Below, in pieces: positions 16,155-22,339 of a stretch of DNA of 24,425 nucleotides. The first letter of the stretch is position 1, and every line of letters starts with the position of its first letter. The stretch comes from JBIIUJ01 sp044340025 (GTDB lineage: Bacteria; Pseudomonadota; Alphaproteobacteria; Caulobacterales; Aquidulcibacteraceae), in contig JBIIUJ010000026.1 in assembly GCA_044340025.1 (NCBI GenBank), positions 1 through 24,425 on the forward strand. Direction: 5' to 3'. The notes under the pieces were generated by a model. It made no database searches, had not been told where the DNA came from, and saw only the letters and a program-made list of their open reading frames with translations. Position numbers and translations under genes: made by a program.

Positions 16155-16633
16155 GGCTGAGCTGGCGCCGGCGGACGTGGCGTGCGCCCAGCGGCCAGTT
16201 CGGCCACGATCCGCCAGACCCCGTCCTCGCGCCGCCAGCTTGTCAGATAGCGGCCCTGCACCACAAGCCGCGCCCCTTCGCTGAGGGCATAGCCGCCCCA
16301 GCTCGTCCCGCTCGCCCCATCCGCAGAAACCGCGGCGGCCTCTGGCGAGCGCTGCATGCGCGCATCGGGCGGAAAGCCCGCAAACCGCTGCTCGGCCGCA
16401 GCGGGACCGGGCTGGGAGGGGCCGGCGGCGTCAAACAGAATACCGTCAGCCGCGAGAGCCGCCGCATAGGCGGCGCGCGGCCCATCGGCGAGGATGGCTT
16501 CGGCCAGCGCCAGATCGGCCTCCAGCAGCGCCGCCTGGGCGCCAGAGGGAGCGGGCGGCGGCGGGGCCTCCTGCGCAGCAGCAGCCCCGCCCAGCAGCGC
16601 CAGACCAAGGAGCAGCGCGGCTGCGCGCCTCAC
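16151..16633 (-). CDS. Exported DUF4440/SnoaL-like small protein
   Basis: 160 residues with a clear Sec signal peptide (MRRAAALLLGLALLGGAAAA, cleavage likely before QEAPP) followed by a proline-rich linker. The remainder has the layout of NTF2-like DUF4440/SnoaL domains: an N-terminal helix ALLEADLALAEAIL, a central LAADGILFD, and a final strand pair with GRYLTSWRREDGVWRIVAE. No catalytic residues can be assigned. The start is GTG 16633, which overlaps the ilvN stop as GTGA, with GAGG in the ilvN tail. This makes it the last gene of the ilvB-ilvN unit. The stop shares the palindrome CTAG with the convergent membrane-protein gene. It has no evident link to amino-acid synthesis. Confidence 0.75.
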   Translation of the reverse strand: MRRAAALLLGLALLGGAAAAQEAPPPPAPSGAQAALLEADLALAEAILADGPRAAYAAALAADGILFDAAGPSQPGPAAAEQRFAGFPPDARMQRSPEAAAVSADGASGTSWGGYALSEGARLVVQGRYLTSWRREDGVWRIVAELAAGRTPRPPAPAQP

Positions 16634-17172
16634 AGCGCCTCGCGCCCGCGCCGAATGGCCGCGACGCCGGTGCGCGAGACCTCCACCAGCCCCAGGGGAC
16701 GCATCAGCTCGATGAAATCGTCGAGCTTCTTGGGCGCGCCGGTCAGCTCGAAGACGAAGCTGTCGAGCGTGGCGTCCATCACCTTGGCCTTGAACGCATC
16801 GGCCAGGCGCAGCGCCTCCACCCGGTCATCGCCCTCGCCTGCCACCTTGATCAGCGCGAGTTCCCTGCGCAGGGCGTCTGCATCGCCAAAGAAGTCGATG
16901 ACGCGATGGATCGGCACCATCCGGTCGAGCTGAGCCTTGATCTGGTCCAGCACCTGGGGCGTGCCCTTGGTCACGATCGTGATGCGCGAGGTATGGCGAT
17001 CGTGATCGGTTTCAGCGACCGTCAGGCTTTCGATATTGTAGCCGCGCGCAGAAAACAGCCCCACCACGCGCGCAAGCACGCCGGGCTCGTTGTCCACGAT
17101 CACGGCCAGCGTGGTGCGGATTTCAGGCGTCTGACCCTCGGGGATGAAATAGGCGGAAAGCGGCTGGTTCAT
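16630..17172 (-). CDS. ilvN: Acetolactate synthase regulatory (small) subunit
   Basis: 180 residues, normal for an IlvN/IlvH-type subunit. It activates the catalytic subunit and confers feedback inhibition by valine. The N-terminal ACT domain (about 18-95) reads TLAVIVDNEPGVLARVVGLFSARGYNIESLTV, and a C-terminal ALS_ss_C domain contains ELTGAPKKLDDFIELMRPLG. Its ATG overlaps the stop of the upstream hydrolase as ATGA. It is not next to ilvB: an antitoxin, a toxin and an alpha/beta hydrolase lie between, all on the same strand. Confidence 0.96.
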   Translation of the reverse strand: MNQPLSAYFIPEGQTPEIRTTLAVIVDNEPGVLARVVGLFSARGYNIESLTVAETDHDRHTSRITIVTKGTPQVLDQIKAQLDRMVPIHRVIDFFGDADALRRELALIKVAGEGDDRVEALRLADAFKAKVMDATLDSFVFELTGAPKKLDDFIELMRPLGLVEVSRTGVAAIRRGREAL

Positions 17173-18626
17173 TGGGGCTCTGGCTCAAGAATGAAGGGCA
17201 GGCTGGCGTGCTCGCGGGCGAGGCAGGTCCGGTCCACTGGGGCGGCGGGATTGTCCAGAAAGGCGGCCACCATGGTGCGCGCGCAGGCGGAGCGCCGGGT
17301 GACGCCATGGGTGGCGTTGGGCACGGCGACGAACTGGCCGCGCGGCAGGTGGCGCACCGCAGCTTCCGAGAAATCGGTGGGGCAGCCGGCGTCGATCTCG
17401 GAGGCGATCAGCAGGGTGGGCGCAGCCGACCGCACAGGCTCGATCTCGCGCGGGTTGGGCGGGCCGACATCCCACGCCTTGCAGGCGTCGAAATAGCGCG
17501 CAGCCGTGGTCACGATCGCCAGAGCCAGCGGGTCTGTTCCCGCCTTCTCGCGCATGCGCGCCGGGCTCTCGAAGGGCAGCTCCTCCTTGCAGAAGTGGGT
17601 CAGGTTCTGGCCCTCCTCATAGCCGGAGCGGTCCTGCATGTAGGCGTCGAGCGCGGCCATGTCGCCGGCCAGGATGGCGGAAAGATCGCGCGGCAGGCTG
17701 CGGGTTCCCCGCCAGCTATAGGTCGCATCAAGCAGATAGCTCGCCAGATCCTCCACGCTATAGGTCTTGCCGGCCACCACGCGCGGCGCCGTCGCCCAGT
17801 CTGCGGCAGCCGCCGTCAGGCGCGGCTCCAGCCCGCCGAACTTCGCCTTGCAGGCGGGATCGGCCTCGCATTTGGCGAGCACGTCGCGCACCTCGCGCGC
17901 CACGAGCCAGGGCAGGTCTTCGGTGCCTTTGGCTTCGGGCGGATAGGGCGCATCGTGGATCGCGGCGCGCAGCCCCTCGGGCGCATAGTGCTGCACCGCG
18001 AAGGCAACGCGCGAGCCATAGGAGACGCCATAGAGATTGAAGGCGTCAAACCCGAGCGTGCGGCGCAGATCGGCCACATCGCGCGCAATCTCTTCCGAAT
18101 TATAGCGCGACAGGTCGATGCCGGCGGCCTTCAGCCGCTGGTGACAGGCCGTCATGAGCGCCACGTCGAGATCCGAGACGAGCCCGGAATCGGTGAGCTG
18201 GACCTCACCGCAATCGAGGTTGGGCTGGCCGAGCCCTGCCCCGCGCTGATCGAAGAAGATCCAGTCCCGGTCCGCGCCCACCAAAGGCGGCAGCGGCGGC
18301 GCATTGGCGGGGCGCTGGATCCGGCTGTCATCGAAAAAGCCGCCAACGCCGGCCAGCACCGAACCGCCAGGCCCGCCATGCAGGAAGATCACCGGATCGG
18401 GCTTCCTCTTTGCGGGATCGGCGCGTGCGATCACCACCGGAATGGTCACGGTGCGCCCGGCAGGCCTGTCGCGGTTTTCCGCCACGACCAGGACGCCACA
18501 GTCGGTCTGTCGCGGAATGGCGGACACATCCACCGGGCAGGGCCCCGGCTCGAACCGCGGAACCGGCGCGGCGAGCGCGGGCGCGGCGAGAAGCGTGGCG
18601 AGGAGGGGGAGGAAGCGGAGGTACAT
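17169..18626 (-). CDS. Secreted alpha/beta hydrolase, TAP/prolyl-aminopeptidase-like
   Basis: 485 residues with a signal peptide (1-20, ending APALAA). The alpha/beta hydrolase core has the oxyanion motif HGGPGG (83-88), FFDQRGAG (124-131) and the nucleophile elbow GVSYGS with Ser202, all typical of the proline iminopeptidase/tripeptidyl aminopeptidase (TAP) group. Asp412 (SEIDAGCPT) and His440 (NATHGV) lie in a TAP-like C-terminal segment and complete the triad. It is probably periplasmic, removing N-terminal residues from short peptides or cleaving esters. The start is ATG 18626, one base overlapping the vapC stop as TGATG; a TTG one codon earlier is less likely. Its stop overlaps ilvN. A peptide-salvage role would fit an amino-acid operon, but that is inference. 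Confidence 0.88.
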   Translation of the reverse strand: MYLRFLPLLATLLAAPALAAPVPRFEPGPCPVDVSAIPRQTDCGVLVVAENRDRPAGRTVTIPVVIARADPAKRKPDPVIFLHGGPGGSVLAGVGGFFDDSRIQRPANAPPLPPLVGADRDWIFFDQRGAGLGQPNLDCGEVQLTDSGLVSDLDVALMTACHQRLKAAGIDLSRYNSEEIARDVADLRRTLGFDAFNLYGVSYGSRVAFAVQHYAPEGLRAAIHDAPYPPEAKGTEDLPWLVAREVRDVLAKCEADPACKAKFGGLEPRLTAAAADWATAPRVVAGKTYSVEDLASYLLDATYSWRGTRSLPRDLSAILAGDMAALDAYMQDRSGYEEGQNLTHFCKEELPFESPARMREKAGTDPLALAIVTTAARYFDACKAWDVGPPNPREIEPVRSAAPTLLIASEIDAGCPTDFSEAAVRHLPRGQFVAVPNATHGVTRRSACARTMVAAFLDNPAAPVDRTCLAREHASLPFILEPEPQ

Positions 18627-19018
18627 CAAGGCGCACTCACAGGGATGGCGGTATGCAGCCGCGCGGCCAGCCGCACGAAGGCTCTGTCGAACGTGGCGAA
18701 GCGGTCTGCCGGGGGGCTGCTCGCCAGATGCAGCGCGTCGGCGAAGTCCATTCCCTCCTCGGTCCAGTCCAGCGCCATGGCGACTGCGTCCGCGCGTTCG
18801 ACTTCGAGGCGGTCGGCAGCGAGGACAGACCGCAAGGCGGCGATCTGGTTCTTCCGCTCCTGGCGATAGACGCTCTTCAGCACCCAGGCGAGTTCAAGCA
18901 CCACCGACAAAGGCACATAGCACTGGTTTGAGGACAGCAGCGTCTCCGCCGCCCGCGCCTCGTCCGGATTGTCCTTCATCAGGACGCGGGCGAGCACGGT
19001 GGTGTCAATCGTGATCAT
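18626..19018 (-). CDS. vapC: VapC-family PIN-domain ribonuclease toxin
   Basis: 130 residues of a PIN domain. The acidic residues that hold the metal ion are all present: D5 (ITIDTTVLARVL), E42 (SVVLELAWVL), D94 (FADALHLA) and D110 (TFDRAF). VapC toxins cleave tRNA or rRNA and arrest growth when free of antitoxin. ATG 19018 starts at the PIN strand and overlaps the antitoxin gene by 14 nt, the usual antitoxin-toxin coupling; an upstream in-frame ATG would lie wholly inside the antitoxin gene. The stop TGA shares one base with the hydrolase ATG. The catalytic set looks intact, so the toxin is probably active. Confidence 0.9.
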   Translation of the reverse strand: MITIDTTVLARVLMKDNPDEARAAETLLSSNQCYVPLSVVLELAWVLKSVYRQERKNQIAALRSVLAADRLEVERADAVAMALDWTEEGMDFADALHLASSPPADRFATFDRAFVRLAARLHTAIPVSAP

Positions 19019-19292
19019 GAAGACTACGCCGGTAGCGTTCGGCCACGCCTTCGGCGACGGCTTGGTCCATATCTTCGATCGAGATAGCACCGCCGTCCCA
19101 ATGGTCTTTCAGGAGGCCGAACAGCGTCTCCACAGGGACCTTTCCGCTCTGCTTGGTGCGGGCGCGCCGCAGCAACAGCCCCTCTGGGTGATCCACAACC
19201 TCCACGCCCACACCGGGTGCGAAGCCCTTTGCATCGCGCAGCGCCTTCGGAATCACGATCTGACCCTTGGTGGACATTCTGGCCGTGGTCAT
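19005..19292 (-). CDS. vapB: VapB-family AbrB-type antitoxin
   Basis: 95 residues. An N-terminal swapped-hairpin AbrB/MazE DNA-binding domain (about 5-45) reads MSTKGQIVIPKALRDAKG, then GVGVEVVDHPEGLLLR. The C-terminal tail (about 65-95), acidic in its first part (ISIEDMDQAVAEGVAERY), should wrap the VapC toxin. ATG 19292 has AAGGAG 7 nt upstream. It lies 48 nt after the ilvB stop and overlaps vapC by 14 nt. Such antitoxins usually repress their own operon by binding upstream repeats. A GTAAGAC pair in the ilvB-vapB gap is a candidate site. Confidence 0.9.
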   Translation of the reverse strand: MTTARMSTKGQIVIPKALRDAKGFAPGVGVEVVDHPEGLLLRRARTKQSGKVPVETLFGLLKDHWDGGAISIEDMDQAVAEGVAERYRRSLHDHD

Positions 19293-19316
19293 GGCGCGGC
19301 TCCTTGGCTCTCGCCG

Positions 19317-19334
19317 GTAAGACTAGCGTAAGAC
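19317..19334. promoter_or_regulatory. Direct repeat GTAAGAC x2, candidate VapBC operator
   Basis: GTAAGAC occurs at 19317-19323 and again at 19328-19334. The 11-bp period places both on the same face of the helix. It sits in the 48-bp gap just upstream of vapB, where AbrB-type antitoxins bind. No good promoter is visible in the gap. Confidence 0.35.
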
Positions 19335-19340
19335 GCGCGC

Positions 19341-21134
19341 CTAGACCAGTTCGCGGCCCTTCTCGTCGATTGCGGTTCCCAGGTCGCGGCCATCATCGCC
19401 GAGCAGCATCTCGTTGTGCGCGGCGCCTGACGGGATCATGGGGAAGCAGTTCTCCGCCTTCTCCACCCGGCAATCGAAGATCACCGGGCGGCGGATCGCC
19501 ACCATCTCACGGATCGCATCGTCGAGATCGGCGGCCTCCGCGCAGCGCATGCCCACGCAGCCATAGGCTTCCGCGAGCTTCACGAAATCCGGCAAGGCCT
19601 CCGAATAGGAGTGCGAATAGCGCTCCCCATGCAGCAATTGCTGCCACTGGCGCACCATGCCCATCCATTCGTTGTTCAGGATGAACACCTTGATCGGCAG
19701 GTCATATTGCAGCGCCGTGCTCATTTCCTGCATCGTCATCTGCACGCTGGCCTCGCCAGCGATGTCGATCACCAGCGCATCGGGGTGGGCCTTCTGCACG
19801 CCCACCGCCGCCGGCAGGCCATAGCCCATCGTGCCCAGACCGCCCGACGTCATCCAGCGGTTGGGCTCTTCGAAGCGATAGAACTGCGCCGCCCACATCT
19901 GATGCTGGCCCACTTCGGTGGTGATGTAGGTGTTGGGCCCCTTTGTGAGTTCGTAGAGCCGCTCGACAGCGTATTGCGGCTTGATCACGCCGCGCGCGGG
20001 CTGGACATAGTGAAAGCCTTTTCGGGCCTTCCAGCCCTCGATCTGCTTCTTCCAAGCCGAGATATCCGGCCGGCCGCGCGCCTTGCGATGCCAGGCTGCG
20101 ATCATCGCCGCGATGGCTTTGCCCGCGTCAGCGACGATGCCGATCTCCGTGCGCACGTTCTTGTTGATCGAGGACGGGTCGATATCGACATGGATGCGCT
20201 TCGAGCCGGGGGAGAAGGCGTCGAGCCTGCCGGTCACGCGGTCGTCGAAGCGCGCGCCGATATTGATCATCACGTCGCAGCCGTGCATCGCGAGATTGGC
20301 CTCGTAGGCGCCGTGCATGCCAAGCATGCCGAGCCAATGCTCCCCGCTCGCGGGATAGGCGCCAAGCCCCATCAGCGTGGAGGTGATGGGAAAGCCCGTC
20401 AGGTCCACCAGCTCGCGCAGCAGCCTGCTGGCCTCCGGGCCGGCATTGATCACCCCGCCGCCGGTGTAGAACACGGGGCGCTCGGCTGAGAGCATCAGAT
20501 CGACCGCCGCATTGATGGCCGCCATGTCGGGATCGGTCCTGGGGCGATAGGTGCGATGCTCCCGGTTTGGCCGGCCGCGATAGACCGTTTTCTTGAACTG
20601 CACGTCCTTGGGGATGTCGATCACCACGGGGCCGGGCCGGCCGGTGGTGGCGACCTGAAACGCCTCGTGCACGACGCGTTCGAGATCATCGACATTCTTG
20701 ACCAGATAATTGTGCTTGGTCGCCGAGCGGGTGATGCCGGTGGTGTCGCATTCCTGAAAGGCGTCCGAGCCGATCAGATGGGTGGGCACCTGGCCTGTGA
20801 AACAGATCACGGGGATCGAATCCATCAGCGCATCCACGAGGCCCGTCACGGCGTTCGTCGCGCCGGGGCCGGAGGTGACGAGGAACACGCCCGGCTTGCC
20901 GGAGGAGCGGGCATAGCCCTCCGCCATATGGCTGGCCCCCTGCTCATGGCGGACCAGCACATGCTCGATCTGGTCGGATTTCTGGAACAGCGCATCATAG
21001 ATCGGCAGCACCGCGCCGCCGGGATAGCCGAAGATCGTGTCCACGCCCTGATCGATCAGCGCGCGCACGACGATCTCCGCGCCGGTCATCAGGTTGGGAT
21101 CGGGCTGCGGGGGCGCGGCGTCCGGCGGGCTCAT
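19341..21134 (-). CDS. ilvB: Acetolactate synthase catalytic (large) subunit
   Basis: 597 residues of a thiamine-diphosphate enzyme that joins two pyruvates to acetolactate (valine/leucine) or pyruvate and 2-ketobutyrate (isoleucine). The N-terminal TPP domain holds FGYPGGAVLPIYDAL and catalytic Glu64 (VRHEQGASHMAEGYAR). The central domain lies about 220-370. The C-terminal TPP/Mg motif reads GEASVQM...FILNN, with E where many families have D. ATG 21134 has AAGGA 8 nt upstream; the in-frame ATG at 21188 would add 18 residues in the leader just after the attenuator T run. It is preceded by a leader peptide and attenuator, and followed by vapBC rather than ilvN. Confidence 0.97.
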   Translation of the reverse strand: MSPPDAAPPQPDPNLMTGAEIVVRALIDQGVDTIFGYPGGAVLPIYDALFQKSDQIEHVLVRHEQGASHMAEGYARSSGKPGVFLVTSGPGATNAVTGLVDALMDSIPVICFTGQVPTHLIGSDAFQECDTTGITRSATKHNYLVKNVDDLERVVHEAFQVATTGRPGPVVIDIPKDVQFKKTVYRGRPNREHRTYRPRTDPDMAAINAAVDLMLSAERPVFYTGGGVINAGPEASRLLRELVDLTGFPITSTLMGLGAYPASGEHWLGMLGMHGAYEANLAMHGCDVMINIGARFDDRVTGRLDAFSPGSKRIHVDIDPSSINKNVRTEIGIVADAGKAIAAMIAAWHRKARGRPDISAWKKQIEGWKARKGFHYVQPARGVIKPQYAVERLYELTKGPNTYITTEVGQHQMWAAQFYRFEEPNRWMTSGGLGTMGYGLPAAVGVQKAHPDALVIDIAGEASVQMTMQEMSTALQYDLPIKVFILNNEWMGMVRQWQQLLHGERYSHSYSEALPDFVKLAEAYGCVGMRCAEAADLDDAIREMVAIRRPVIFDCRVEKAENCFPMIPSGAAHNEMLLGDDGRDLGTAIDEKGRELV

Positions 21135-21190
21135 GGGGGCGGTCCTTTTGCGAGGGCGGGGAGGCGGAAAACAGAGGCGAGCAGGCAACG

Positions 21191-21219
21191 AAAAAGGGGC
21201 CTCCTGTGGGAAGCCCCTT
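21191..21219 (-). terminator. ilvB: ilvB attenuator (intrinsic terminator in leader RNA)
   Basis: On the minus strand AAGGGGC (21219-21213) pairs with GCCCCTT (21200-21194), followed by a run of five T. The 3' half (GAGGCCCCT, 21203-21195) can instead pair perfectly over 9 bp with AGGGGCCTC (21260-21252), which begins in the leader peptide's stop codon. That pairing would prevent the terminator. AGGGG (21260-21256) can also close on CCCCT (21247-21243), and AGGCCGCG (21276-21269) on CGCGGCCT (21235-21228). These are the competing states expected of an amino-acid attenuator. Confidence 0.85.
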
Positions 21220-21258
21220 CATGGGTCAGGCCGCGCTGCGGCAGGGGATGTGAGGCCC

Positions 21259-21306
21259 CTACGGCTGACGCGGCCTTCTAACGAGTACGGGCGCGATGGA
21301 TCGCAC
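21259..21306 (-). CDS. ilvB leader peptide (attenuation peptide)
   Basis: A 15-codon frame starting GTG 21306 and ending TAG 21259-21261, translated MRSIAPVLVRRPRQP. Four of six consecutive residues (I4, V7, L8, V9) are branched-chain amino acids, the end products of the pathway. GGAG (21317-21314) lies 7 nt upstream of the GTG. The frame begins about 28 nt after the -10 box and stops exactly where the antiterminator segment begins, so ribosome position would decide the RNA fold. Stalling at Ile/Val/Leu codons leaves AGGGGCCTC free and allows readthrough; reaching the stop covers it and lets the terminator form. The arrangement is seen in sequence, the mechanism is inferred. Attenuation of ilvBN has been reported in Caulobacter, from memory. 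Confidence 0.8.
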   Translation of the reverse strand: MRSIAPVLVRRPRQP

Positions 21307-21333
21307 GGCGTTTCTCCAAAACTCTCGATGAGG

Positions 21334-21362
21334 GACATAGCCATGCCGCCACGGTCGGTCAA
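21334..21362 (-). promoter_or_regulatory. ilvB: Sigma-70 promoter of the ilvB unit
   Basis: On the minus strand TTGACC (21362-21357), a 17-nt spacer and TATGTC (21339-21334). Transcription would start near 21327, about 20 nt before the leader-peptide GTG and roughly 130 nt before the end of the attenuator T run. The spacing is ideal and the -35 matches the alphaproteobacterial consensus well. Confidence 0.7.
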
Positions 21363-21394
21363 GGCAGGGCGATACGCAATTTCTTGCCGGAGAG

Positions 21395-22339
21395 CTAGGC
21401 TGGCGCGAAGAAAGCTGCCCCTTCCAGCGCCGCAAAGGCGTCGCGCGCGCGCCGGATCGGCACGCCGGACAGATAGTCCCCCGACGGTCCGCGATTGCAC
21501 AACCGCTCCTGAAACGCCGGCGCGCGCAGAAACGGGGCCAGCGCTTCGGCGACGCCGCCCGCGATGACGCAGCCGCCTTTGGCCCCGCTGGCCAGGATCG
21601 CGTCGCCGCAGAAGGTGGCGAGGATGAGCGCCAGCGTCTCGGCCGCCTCCACCGCGAGGGGGTCGTCTCCGGCCACCGCAGCGCGGCCGATCTCCGGCGC
21701 GCCGGAAAGCCGGCCCGGATGGTCGCGAAGCTGCGCCAGAGTGGCGTAGAGCAGGTCCAGCCCCTTGCCGGAGCAGAGATCCTCGAAACTCACGAACGGT
21801 CGGGTTTCAGCGAGCAGATCAAGGATCTGGCGTTCGCGCGCATCGGCGGGCGCAAAGGCCTGATGACCGCCTTCGGAAGGCAGCACGATCCAGTCGCCGC
21901 CCCTGGGGATCACGATCGCGAGGCCCAGACCCGTGCCCGGCCCAAGCACCACGAGCGGCGCCCCGGCGACCGAACGTCCCGGGATCAGCGTCTCGAAAGC
22001 GGCGTCCGGGGCCTCGGGCGCGGCGCGCGCCTGAGCGGCGAAATCATTGACCAGCGTGACGCTCTCAAACCCGAAGCGCGCCTTCAGGCGGGAGGCTGAA
22101 ACGACCCATGGCGAATTGATGAAGCGGACCTCATCAGCGCCGGTGGGGCCAGCGAGCGCAAAGACAGCATGGCGCGGCGCAAGCCCGGTCTCGGCCTGCC
22201 AGGCGGCGACCGCCTCCTCCAGGCACGGGAAATCGCGCACCGGCTTGCGCCCGACATGATCGAGCCGCACGCGCCCGCTGCCGCGATGGGCGATCGCGAG
22301 GCGCACATTGGTGCCGCCGATATCGCCAACAAGGATCAA
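21395..22339 (-). CDS. glk: Glucokinase
   Basis: 314 residues of the proteobacterial Glk family, which phosphorylates glucose with ATP to feed the Entner-Doudoroff pathway. The N-terminal phosphate loop is LVGDIGGTNVRLA (3-15). Further motifs are FALAGPTG (60-67), the catalytic VNDFAAQA with Asp99, GPGTGLGLA (133-141) and SEGGHQAFAP (155-164). The start is taken as TTG 22339, whose last three bases overlap the edd stop as TTGA, with GAGG 7 nt upstream. No ATG or GTG fits between the edd end and the first conserved strand, and the ATGs further upstream lie deep inside edd. Translational coupling to edd is likely. Confidence 0.93.
   Translation of the reverse strand: MILVGDIGGTNVRLAIAHRGSGRVRLDHVGRKPVRDFPCLEEAVAAWQAETGLAPRHAVFALAGPTGADEVRFINSPWVVSASRLKARFGFESVTLVNDFAAQARAAPEAPDAAFETLIPGRSVAGAPLVVLGPGTGLGLAIVIPRGGDWIVLPSEGGHQAFAPADARERQILDLLAETRPFVSFEDLCSGKGLDLLYATLAQLRDHPGRLSGAPEIGRAAVAGDDPLAVEAAETLALILATFCGDAILASGAKGGCVIAGGVAEALAPFLRAPAFQERLCNRGPSGDYLSGVPIRRARDAFAALEGAAFFAPA

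Noticed and set aside
19341..21134. IlvB metal-binding motif reading GEAS instead of GDG as a defect
   Set aside because: Glu keeps the negative charge, the spacing to the NN pair is normal, and as I recall this variant is common in alphaproteobacterial acetolactate synthases.
21219..21347. Minus-strand frame starting ATGGCTATG upstream of ilvB as an alternative leader peptide
   Set aside because: Its ATGs lie in or upstream of the -10 box (21334-21339), so they would not be in the transcript, and it lacks the branched-chain codon cluster in its frame.
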